Shown here: piece after piece, positions 1 through 5,969 of the stretch | Layout: each line of letters opens with the position of its first letter | Position numbering within the stretch: position 1 is the first letter of the stretch | Source: SKLM01 sp041687115 | GTDB taxonomy: Bacteria > Chloroflexota > Anaerolineae > B4-G1 | Direction of reading: 5' to 3' | Length of the DNA: 22,817 nucleotides | Assembly (NCBI GenBank): GCA_041687115.1 | Contig: JAWLCP010000043.1 | Span: 1-22,817 of the forward strand | Made by a program: the position numbers and the translations under genes | The notes under the pieces: generated by a model | Told to the model about the DNA's origin: nothing | Seen by the model: the letters and a program-made list of their open reading frames with translations, nothing else | Databases searched by the model: none

Positions 1-504
1 CACAATCAGGCGCGTTCGCTTGCTTAGGGCCTTGTCGAACGCATCCAGGTCGAAAGCGAAACCCGTCTCTTCCCGCAGCCGAATCGGCACCGGAACCCCA
101 CCCGCCACACCGATCATCGCCGCGTACGTCGGGAAACCCGGATCTGGGTAGATCACCTCGTCGCCTGGTTCGACCAGCGCCAGCGTGGGGAAGAACAGCA
201 TTGGCTTGACGCCCGGCGTGACCACCACCTCCGAGGGCTTCACCTCGATCCCCCGCCGCCGCCCCACGTCCTCGGCGATCACCTCACGTAGCACCTCCAC
301 CCCCGCCGGCGGGTTGTACCGCGTGCGCCCCTCCTCGATGGCCCGCATCCCGGCATGCGCCACGTTGTCAAACGTCTGCACGTCCGGCTGGCCAATCTCC
401 AGATGGATGATGTCCCGCCCCTTCGCCTCGAGCGCCTGAGCCTTCGCCAGCACCGCGTAGGCCCCCTCGGGCACCAGCTGTCCCACCCGTTCAGCAAACA
501 CCAT
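1..504 (-). CDS. class I/II PLP aminotransferase, N-terminal 168 codons (runs off the left edge)
   Basis: The frame starts at ATG 504, with GGAGAG just upstream, and stays open to base 1, so the C-terminal part with the PLP lysine is outside the window. The translation has the N-terminal signatures of aspartate-aminotransferase-like fold-I enzymes: EIGQPD near residue 38, TRYNPPAG, VVVTPGVKPM where the PLP phosphate-binding loop lies, and YPDPGFPTY with the cofactor-stacking aromatic. Such cytosolic enzymes move an amino group between an amino acid and a 2-oxoacid; the substrate cannot be told from this fragment. It is the last visible gene of a minus-strand series behind an MttB-family methyltransferase and a Cys/Met-type PLP enzyme, which fits amino acid catabolism. 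The gap to the PLP enzyme holds a decayed methyltransferase gene, so co-transcription is likely but not shown. Confidence 0.88.
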   Translation of the reverse strand, partial: MVFAERVGQLVPEGAYAVLAKAQALEAKGRDIIHLEIGQPDVQTFDNVAHAGMRAIEEGRTRYNPPAGVEVLREVIAEDVGRRRGIEVKPSEVVVTPGVKPMLFFPTLALVEPGDEVIYPDPGFPTYAAMIGVAGGVPVPIRLREETGFAFDLDAFDKALSKRTRLIV

Positions 505-539
505 CTGTTGCTCTCCTCTGTGATCTTCCACGGCTGGCC

Positions 540-802
540 GTCTCCAGGATTCCCCCCACCTGCCCCTTCTTCTCCCGAGGCAGCGGATCCGGTCGGTGTT
601 CCTGGGAGATCCTCTGGACCTTCTCCGTCAGCCACTCCCCCGGCGAGTGGCCGCCAGCTCCACCCACATCTCTCGAATCTCACGGCTGAGCAGATCGGGG
701 TGCCAGATCGTCCGTCCCGAGCTTCCGCTGCTCCTCGGTCCCCGCCCCAAGCAGATTCAGACAGTCCGATCCGGTCCCGAAGCAGACGTTTGGTGAAACC
801 GC
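540..802 (-). pseudogene. internally deleted, frameshifted relic of an MttB-family methyltransferase
   Basis: This fills most of the roughly 310 bases between the aminotransferase and PLP-enzyme genes. Translating the minus strand by eye gives three collinear pieces of an MttB-like protein. CFGTGSDCLNLL near 785-755 matches AFGGGSDCLYVL (residues 98-109) of the intact protein at 2091-3536. IWHPDLLSREIREMW near 725-665 is in a second frame and resembles the C-terminal part. GGHSPGEWLTEKVQRI followed by EHRPDPLP, near 645-570, matches the end of the intact protein (GGTTMEERASAEVEKI, then HQPEPLP). A TGA lies at the second junction, and about 290 central codons are missing. No product is expected. 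It sits beside an intact paralog, so it is probably the remains of a tandem duplicate or an older array of methyltransferase genes. Confidence 0.72.
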
Positions 803-814
803 ACCCCTACCAGT

Positions 815-2056
815 CTACCCGCGGAGCGCCTGATCCAGATCTGCGACCAGATCCTCCGCGTTCTCCAGACCCACCGACAGGCGGATCAGCCCGTCATCGA
901 TGCCCGCTTCAGCGCGCTCCTCCACACTCATGTGCTCGTGCGTGATCGTTGGCGGGTGCATGCAGATCGTCCGGCTCGTGCCGAACGTCACCGCATGGGT
1001 GATCAACTCGAAGTTGTCGATCACCGCAGCCGCACCTTCCACTCCCCCGGGCACCACAAACGACAGCATACCACCGGCTCCGTCCATCTGGCGCCGCGCT
1101 AGCGCATACTGGGGATGGTCGACCAACCCGGGGTAGTTGACGTGCAGGACCTGCGGATGCCCGTCCAGATACTCCGCCACCCGCTGGGCGTTCGCGCTGT
1201 GCCGGGCCATGCGCAGCGAGAGCGTCTCCAGAAACTGGAGCGTCAGCCAGGCCTCGAAGGGCTGTAGCACGGCCCCCACGAACTCGGTCGTGTTCCAGCG
1301 GACGTCCTCCACCAGCGGCTCCGGCCCGACCACCGCCCCGCCCAGGACGCTGGCGTTCCCACACAGGAACTTCGTCACCGACAGCAGCACCATGTCCGCC
1401 CCCAGCTCCATCGGCCTCTGGAGCGCCGCCGTGGCCGCCGTGTTGTCCACCAGCAGGGGCACCCCCCTTCCGTGCGCGACGTCCGCCACGCCGGCGATGT
1501 CCGTCACGAACAGACAGGGGTTGCTCGGTGTCTCAACCCACACCAGCACCGTCCGATCATCGATGGCTCCGTCCCAGGAATCCAGATCGGCCGGATCGTC
1601 CGCAAAGCGAAACTCCACGTTGCACCGCTCCGGGAAGATCGTGGCCGCTTGCTTGTACCCTTCCCCGTAGATATTCAGACTGGTCACCACGTTGTCACCC
1701 GGGCGGGCCAGCGTGAACACCAGGTTGAACAGCGCCTGGGATCCCGACGCCGCTGTCACACATGCCTCCCCACCCTCCAGAGAGGCCAGCCGTTCCTCCA
1801 GGACCGCCGTCGTCGGCGTCTTCGTCCGTCCGTAGACCGGGTACGGAATCTCGTCGAACCGCTCGTACGGATACGTCACGGACTGGACGATCGGCGGCAC
1901 GAAGGAGCGGAAATCCTCCACGCTCTCCAGCGGGTCAAACCCGGCGTGCAGCGCTCGCGTGTCGAAACCCATCGCCGCGTCCGCACCGGCCCCCGCCGCA
2001 GCCTCCGGGTCGTACCGCCAGCGGCCTCGCATGAAGAAACGCTCGTCGTCGTGCAT
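815..2056 (-). CDS. Cys/Met metabolism PLP-dependent enzyme (cystathionine gamma-lyase / methionine gamma-lyase / O-acetylhomoserine sulfhydrylase family)
   Basis: The product is 413 residues from ATG 2056, close to the family norm of about 400 plus a short N-terminal extension. GGGAGGAG lies 6-7 bases upstream; the in-frame TTG at 2062 is too close to that site. Family marks visible: YGR (phosphate contact from the neighbouring subunit, near residue 75), LEGGEACVTAASGSQA, IYGEGY with the PLP-stacking tyrosine, ETPSNP, DNTAAT with the pyridine-binding Asp (about 204), SVTKF with the Schiff-base Lys (about 229), and IRLSVGLEN with the carboxylate-binding Arg. Members catalyse beta/gamma-elimination or replacement on sulfur amino acids and homoserine esters in the cytosol; sequence alone does not separate these. 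It begins 34 bases after an MttB-family methyltransferase gene, so the two are probably co-transcribed. A role handling methyl or sulfur products of that enzyme is inference. Confidence 0.88.
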   Translation of the reverse strand: MHDDERFFMRGRWRYDPEAAAGAGADAAMGFDTRALHAGFDPLESVEDFRSFVPPIVQSVTYPYERFDEIPYPVYGRTKTPTTAVLEERLASLEGGEACVTAASGSQALFNLVFTLARPGDNVVTSLNIYGEGYKQAATIFPERCNVEFRFADDPADLDSWDGAIDDRTVLVWVETPSNPCLFVTDIAGVADVAHGRGVPLLVDNTAATAALQRPMELGADMVLLSVTKFLCGNASVLGGAVVGPEPLVEDVRWNTTEFVGAVLQPFEAWLTLQFLETLSLRMARHSANAQRVAEYLDGHPQVLHVNYPGLVDHPQYALARRQMDGAGGMLSFVVPGGVEGAAAVIDNFELITHAVTFGTSRTICMHPPTITHEHMSVEERAEAGIDDGLIRLSVGLENAEDLVADLDQALRG

Positions 2057-2090
2057 CGTCAACTCCTCCCTCGCTGATGGTCTCCGTTTC

Positions 2091-3536
2091 TCATCCGCTC
2101 ACCCGGCGCTCTTCCCGCTCCACAATCTCGCGCAGCACAGCCTGTACCTCCTCTGGCAGGGGTTCCGGCTGATGGGTCTTCAGGATCTTCTCCACCTCCG
2201 CGCTCGCCCGCTCCTCCATCGTCGTCCCCCCTTGCTCCAACCAGCTATCGTACTGACGCTTATCCGCCAGCTCGGAGTAGTGAGCGTCCCGGAAGTGCCG
2301 ATACGTATGGTCGTGGGAAAGGTAGTTGCCCGTGGGTCCGAGCTCCTCCACCACGTCCAGCGCCAGCGTCTCCTCATTGACCTCCACCGACGCGGTGGCC
2401 GCTCGGATCCAGGCGATCAAGTCGTTGTCGATCGCCATCAACTGGAGCGAGCCCTGCATCCCGGCGTCCATGAACCCGCAGTCGTGAACGATGTTCGCTC
2501 CGTTGAGGTGCGCGGTGAAGAGGCTCAGCGCTGCCTCCGCCGCGCACTGCTGATCCAGCACCTTCGAGTCCGTGGCGCCACCCAGCCCGAACACAGGGAG
2601 ATCGTAGAACTTCCCCATCGACGCCGCCACCCCCTGCTCGTCGGCAAGCACGTAGTTGCCCACCATCGACTTCAGATTGTAGGGGCCGCCGTTCCAACCC
2701 GGAACTGCAACCGGCGTACCCTCCCGCACCAGTTGGGCCAGCACGATTCCCAGCAGCGTGCCGGCGTTGAGCGTCGCCATGCAGCCGGCCGTCGTCGACG
2801 GCGAGTTGACCCCGGCAGCGTTGATGGGGATGTAGAGCATCGGCAGACCTTTCTCCGCCAGATACATGCACTTCCGCACCGCCTCCTGGTTCGCTACCAG
2901 CCCGGAGGTAACGTTGATGTAGCACGTCGCAAACGGCTTCTGGCGGAACGCATCCTCGCCTCCCGCGACCACCTCGCACATCTCGACCGCTGTCACACAC
3001 CCGTCATAATCCGGGGTCACGAATACGATCGGCTTGCTCGTGTGATTGAGCATCACCTCCATCTGGTATACGTCGTACACCTGTTGGTCCACGTCCGAGG
3101 GCAGGAACCCGGACATCACGAACTCAAACTCGGGCAGACCGTCCATCACCGTGATCGCCTGTTGCACATCCTCAAGCACCGCCTTCCGCCGCTCGCGGGT
3201 TCGATGATCGAGCACGTACAAGCAGTCAGATCCACCACCGAAAGCAGTCTCGTACCCCCAGGCCCGGATCGCCACATCGCCCCCCCGGTCGCACAGCGTC
3301 ATGCGCGCCGGAGCCACGTCGAGGGCCCCTTCTACCATGTACGCCGGCATACGGACCCGCAGATCGTCCACCCACGCGCCATGATCACCCAGGATCGTCC
3401 GGGCTTTCTCGTCGTGCACGTCGATCCCCACCCGCTCCAGAATCTCGAGGCTCGCCATGTGAATCCGCTCGCACGTCTCAGCCATCATCCGTCCGTATCT
3501 GGCGCTGGTTTGCCGCCAACCACGTGGTCTAGGCAT
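2091..3536 (-). CDS. MttB-family (trimethylamine methyltransferase-like) corrinoid methyltransferase, non-pyrrolysine, paralog 1
   Basis: The product is 481 residues from ATG 3536 with GGAGAG about 9 bases upstream; the length is typical of MttB (about 480-500). Family landmarks are GGGSDCLYVLD (about 100-110), the stretch after PIVFVTPD, INAAGVNSPSTTAG (about 238-251), the LGGATDSKVLD motif (about 318-328), and GANIVHDCGFMDAGM before SLQLMAIDN (about 346-371). True MttB has an amber-encoded pyrrolysine in that later part of the barrel; here the frame is open with no UAG, as in MtgB, MtpB, MtcB and MtyB, which demethylate glycine betaine, proline betaine, carnitine and gamma-butyrobetaine. 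The methyl group would go to a corrinoid protein, and none is encoded in this window. It heads the minus-strand unit, directly downstream of a good promoter. The substrate is unknown; a quaternary amine or other N-methyl compound is inference from the family. Confidence 0.92.
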   Translation of the reverse strand: MPRPRGWRQTSARYGRMMAETCERIHMASLEILERVGIDVHDEKARTILGDHGAWVDDLRVRMPAYMVEGALDVAPARMTLCDRGGDVAIRAWGYETAFGGGSDCLYVLDHRTRERRKAVLEDVQQAITVMDGLPEFEFVMSGFLPSDVDQQVYDVYQMEVMLNHTSKPIVFVTPDYDGCVTAVEMCEVVAGGEDAFRQKPFATCYINVTSGLVANQEAVRKCMYLAEKGLPMLYIPINAAGVNSPSTTAGCMATLNAGTLLGIVLAQLVREGTPVAVPGWNGGPYNLKSMVGNYVLADEQGVAASMGKFYDLPVFGLGGATDSKVLDQQCAAEAALSLFTAHLNGANIVHDCGFMDAGMQGSLQLMAIDNDLIAWIRAATASVEVNEETLALDVVEELGPTGNYLSHDHTYRHFRDAHYSELADKRQYDSWLEQGGTTMEERASAEVEKILKTHQPEPLPEEVQAVLREIVEREERRVSG

Positions 3537-3567
3537 GGTCTGCTTCTCTCCTGTTCCTATTCATCGT

Positions 3568-3589
3568 TTGCCGGTCGTCGCTCCGGCAA
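3568..3589. repeat. perfect inverted repeat in the mttB-like 5' leader, possible operator
   Basis: TTGCCGG and CCGGCAA flank an 8-base spacer, about 30 bases upstream of the mttB-like start and downstream of its predicted promoter on the minus strand. It could act as a repressor site or as an mRNA hairpin. The same half-site core recurs as TTGCCG-GA-CGGCAA at 17291-17304. No binding protein is known from the sequence. Confidence 0.45.
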
Positions 3590-3625
3590 CTTGTCAACGT
3601 AGGCGATGGATCTCGGAGCCGCCCC

Positions 3626-3653
3626 ATTCTATCCCCACACACTATCGTGTCAA
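3626..3653 (-). promoter_or_regulatory. sigma-70-like promoter for the minus-strand mttB-like unit
   Basis: On the minus strand the sequence reads TTGACA (3653-3648), a 16-base spacer, then TAGAAT (3631-3626). The -35 box is perfect and the -10 box is one base off consensus. It points at the mttB-like gene starting at 3536, leaving a leader of roughly 80 nt that contains the inverted repeat at 3568-3589. It is divergent from the plus-strand promoter at 3695-3722. Confidence 0.65.
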
Positions 3654-3694
3654 GCACCACCTTCTGGGGCCTCCAGGGGGATCCCGAGTCCCGT

Positions 3695-3722
3695 TTGACA
3701 CCTCGTCCCGTACGAGTATAAT
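3695..3722 (+). promoter_or_regulatory. consensus sigma-70-like promoter for the ABC transporter unit, with a palindrome in the spacer
   Basis: TTGACA at 3695-3700 and TATAAT at 3717-3722 both match consensus, with a 16-base spacer. Inside the spacer CTCGT (3702-3706) and ACGAG (3712-3716) form a perfect inverted repeat around CCCGT, a position where a repressor or a spacer-twisting activator could bind. Transcription from about 3729 would give a leader of about 300 nt before the solute-binding-protein gene at 4033. Confidence 0.7.
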
Positions 3723-4032
3723 CGACTTCCACTGACCTGTTCGTCAGCAATCCGGTGAACTCCCTCAAGCTTGGTGTTCATCCAACAACATACGGCGCAC
3801 GTAGCCAGAGCCATGACTTCATTTTGCTCCCCGTCTTCTTCGGGACGGTGGAAAACCGTCGGCCTACACGTACATCTACTCACAACCCGGTCGTGCTGGG
3901 TCGCTGCAGGAACCGGGCTCTGTCAGGGATGCGACCAGAGGAGGTGATGCCGACAGACCCTCTGACGCAGGGACCAGAAGGGCAGAGCAGCCCTTAACAT
4001 AGGACTCAGATCAGCCTTAGGAGGAGTAACTG
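3723..4032 (+). promoter_or_regulatory. long structured 5' leader of the transporter operon, no gene seen
   Basis: About 300 bases between the promoter and the first gene, with no convincing coding frame. GACGG at 3844-3848 can pair either with CCGTC at 3831-3835 or, as GACGGT, with ACCGTC at 3855-3860, so two hairpins exclude each other. A strong ribosome site (GGAGGAG) lies at its end, just before ATG 4033. I could not match it to any riboswitch class I know, so a regulatory RNA here is only a possibility. Confidence 0.35.
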
Positions 4033-5760
4033 ATGGAGATCATCAAGAAAGAAGACAGGAACGAGGCACACCCCTACATCCCCGAGTTGAAGGAGCTCTA
4101 TCGAGTCGGAAGGATCACCCGTCGTGAGTTCCTCCGTAATGCCACGCTGCTCGGTATGTCCGCCGCGGCTGCCGGGACCTTCCTCGCCGGCTGTGCTCAA
4201 CCCACGCCGGAGCCCACCGAGGAACCCCCCGAGGAGCCGGCCGAACCGGAGGAACCCGCCGAAGAGCCGGCCGCAGGACCACAGCGCGGGGGCCGGCTTC
4301 GCGTCGCATCGCAGGTGCAGAAGGTCACACACCCAGCCCAGTTCTCCTGGGTATCGCCGTCGAACCAGCTGCGCCAGGTGGCGGAGTACTTGACCTACAC
4401 CGACGGCGACAACGTCACCCATCCCTGGCTGCTCAAGGACTGGGAGGTCGGTGAGGACCTGACGGAATGGACGCTGAATCTACGCCAGGGCGTCATGCAC
4501 AACAACGGCGACGAGTTCAACGCCGACGACGTGGTCTTCACCCTGAACGAATGGCTGGATGAGGATGTCGGCTCGTCCATTCTCGGCCTGATGGGCGGCT
4601 ACCTGAGCGCAAGCGGCATCGAGAAGGTCGACGAATATACCGTCAAGCTGCACCTCGACACACCGGAGATCGCTGTCCCGGAGCACCTCTTCCACTATCC
4701 GGCGCTCGTGCTCAACCACCGAACCTTCGAGGGAGACTTCCTCAAGGCACCGCACGGCACAGGGCCCTACACCCTGGAGGAATACAGCGAGGGCGAGCGC
4801 GTGTTGCTCAAGCGCCGAGACGATTACTGGCAGGACGGGGACGACGGACAGCCCCTCCCCTACCTTGACGAGATGGAGTTCATCGACATGGGCGCCGAGA
4901 CGTCGGCCTGGATCGCGGCCATGCAGGGCGGCGAGGTCGATCTTCTCGACCTGGGCGACATCGGGGGCACCGACATCTTCCTCGCCCTCCAGGACTCCGA
5001 CGACGTCGTCGTCGAGGGCCTCCCCACAGCCCAGACGCGTCTGCTCCGTATGCGCGTGGATATGGAACCGTGGACGGACAATGATGTGCGCATGGCCCTC
5101 AAGCTGTGCCAGAATCACGAGAAGATCCTCAACTTGGCCTACTTCGGCGAGGGTCTCCCCGGAGAGGACTTCCACGTGGCTCCCGTTCATCCGGAGTACT
5201 GCGATATGCCCGTGCCCGAGTATGACCCCGAGAGGGCCAAGCAGTTGCTCGCAGACGCGGGCTACCCTGACGGCGTGGACGTAGAGCTGGCTGTGGGCAG
5301 TGGCTGGGGAGACGTCGTCTCGTACGCCGAGATCCTCAAGGAGGACGCGGCAGCGGGGGGGTTCAACATCACCCTCAACACCATGCCCAACACCCAGTAC
5401 TGGGAGCAGTGGACCGAGGTGGCACTGGGCATCACCCCGTGGACCCATCGCCCCCTGGGCACCATGGTGCTGAATCTCGCCTACGTCTTCGACGAAGAGG
5501 GCAACCCCGCTTCGTGGAACGAGTCGCGTTGGCAGGACGACGAGTTCTCCGAGCTCCTCAAGGAAGCCAACGGCACCCTCGACGTCGAGAAGCGTCGCGA
5601 GATCTTCTGCGACCTGGAGCGCATCCAGTACGAGCGCGGATCGGTGGGCGTTCCCTTCTGGCGCAACATCTGGTACGTCTACGGCAAGGATCTCAACAAC
5701 GTTCCACTCCACCCGACCTACTACATGATGTTCAACGAGGTCTGGAAGGAACAAGCATAA
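4033..5760 (+). CDS. ABC transporter solute-binding lipoprotein, peptide/opine/nickel (SBP_bac_5) family
   Basis: The product is 575 residues from ATG 4033, behind GGAGGAG. The N-terminus has a cytoplasmic stretch of about 27 residues, a twin-arginine motif TRREFLR (29-35), a hydrophobic segment, and lipobox LAGC with the lipidated Cys at 54, so it should be a Tat-exported lipoprotein held on the outer face of the membrane. A Pro/Glu-rich tether (about 57-83) follows. The mature domain has family 5 features: WLLKDWEVGEDLTEWTLNLRQGV, the NADDVVFTLNEW motif, GTGPYTLEEY, and YDPERAKQLLADAGYPDG. Such proteins deliver peptides, opines, sugars or metal chelates to a DppBCDF-type transporter, whose parts follow directly. 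The ligand cannot be read from sequence. The lyase and methyltransferase genes downstream suggest an amino-acid-like or N-methylated ligand, which is inference. Confidence 0.95.
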   Translation: MEIIKKEDRNEAHPYIPELKELYRVGRITRREFLRNATLLGMSAAAAGTFLAGCAQPTPEPTEEPPEEPAEPEEPAEEPAAGPQRGGRLRVASQVQKVTHPAQFSWVSPSNQLRQVAEYLTYTDGDNVTHPWLLKDWEVGEDLTEWTLNLRQGVMHNNGDEFNADDVVFTLNEWLDEDVGSSILGLMGGYLSASGIEKVDEYTVKLHLDTPEIAVPEHLFHYPALVLNHRTFEGDFLKAPHGTGPYTLEEYSEGERVLLKRRDDYWQDGDDGQPLPYLDEMEFIDMGAETSAWIAAMQGGEVDLLDLGDIGGTDIFLALQDSDDVVVEGLPTAQTRLLRMRVDMEPWTDNDVRMALKLCQNHEKILNLAYFGEGLPGEDFHVAPVHPEYCDMPVPEYDPERAKQLLADAGYPDGVDVELAVGSGWGDVVSYAEILKEDAAAGGFNITLNTMPNTQYWEQWTEVALGITPWTHRPLGTMVLNLAYVFDEEGNPASWNESRWQDDEFSELLKEANGTLDVEKRREIFCDLERIQYERGSVGVPFWRNIWYVYGKDLNNVPLHPTYYMMFNEVWKEQA

Positions 5761-5820
5761 GTCGCTGAAACCCGTCGCGCCAACGGCTGCTGACGGGCTC
5801 CAGCGTAAGCGGGTGACCCT

Positions 5821-5885
5821 ACCGTCGGCCGCTGACCGAGGGATGACCGCCATCCCCGCACGGCGGTGGTCAAGCGGTCGACGGT
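5821..5885 (+). other. strong intercistronic stem-loop between binding-protein and permease genes
   Basis: Bases 5821-5837 pair with 5868-5885 as a 17-bp stem with one G-U pair and one bulged base. Inside it ACCGCC (5846-5851) pairs with GGCGGT (5862-5867). No T-run follows, so it is not a classic terminator. Similar hairpins after binding-protein genes (malE-malF type) protect the upstream mRNA and keep binding protein in excess over the permease, which fits its place here. Confidence 0.6.
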
Positions 5886-5969
5886 ACAGGCTACAGTCCA
5901 CGTCTACGCCGGTCCCGCCCCGGGTGGTTCTCTCCCGGGCGATGACCGCATCTGAAAGGACCATCGCCT

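Noticed and set aside
2060..2062. TTG start for the Cys/Met PLP enzyme, two codons upstream
   Set aside because: It is only two to three bases from the ribosome site GGGAGGAG; ATG 2056 has normal spacing.
3138..3536. Pyrrolysine (amber read-through) in the MttB-like proteins
   Set aside because: Both intact frames run full family length without an internal UAG, so they belong to the non-pyrrolysine branch.
1959..3602. Open frame of about 547 codons on the plus strand, antisense to the mttB-like gene
   Set aside because: The His/Arg/Leu-rich translation has no recognisable domain, while the opposite strand has a clear MttB-family protein, a ribosome site and a promoter.
3755..3997. 80-codon plus-strand frame in the transporter leader
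   Set aside because: GTG start, no good ribosome site, no recognisable motif; it overlaps the leader hairpins.
5821..5885. Hairpin read as a rho-independent terminator
   Set aside because: No T-run follows on the plus strand and the downstream permease has no clear promoter of its own, so mRNA stabilisation fits better.
4480..5964. Open frame of about 494 codons on the minus strand, antisense to the solute-binding-protein gene
   Set aside because: Its translation is low-complexity Val/Leu/His/Asp-rich with no family marks. It mirrors a well-supported gene in GC-rich DNA, where antisense frames stay open by codon bias.
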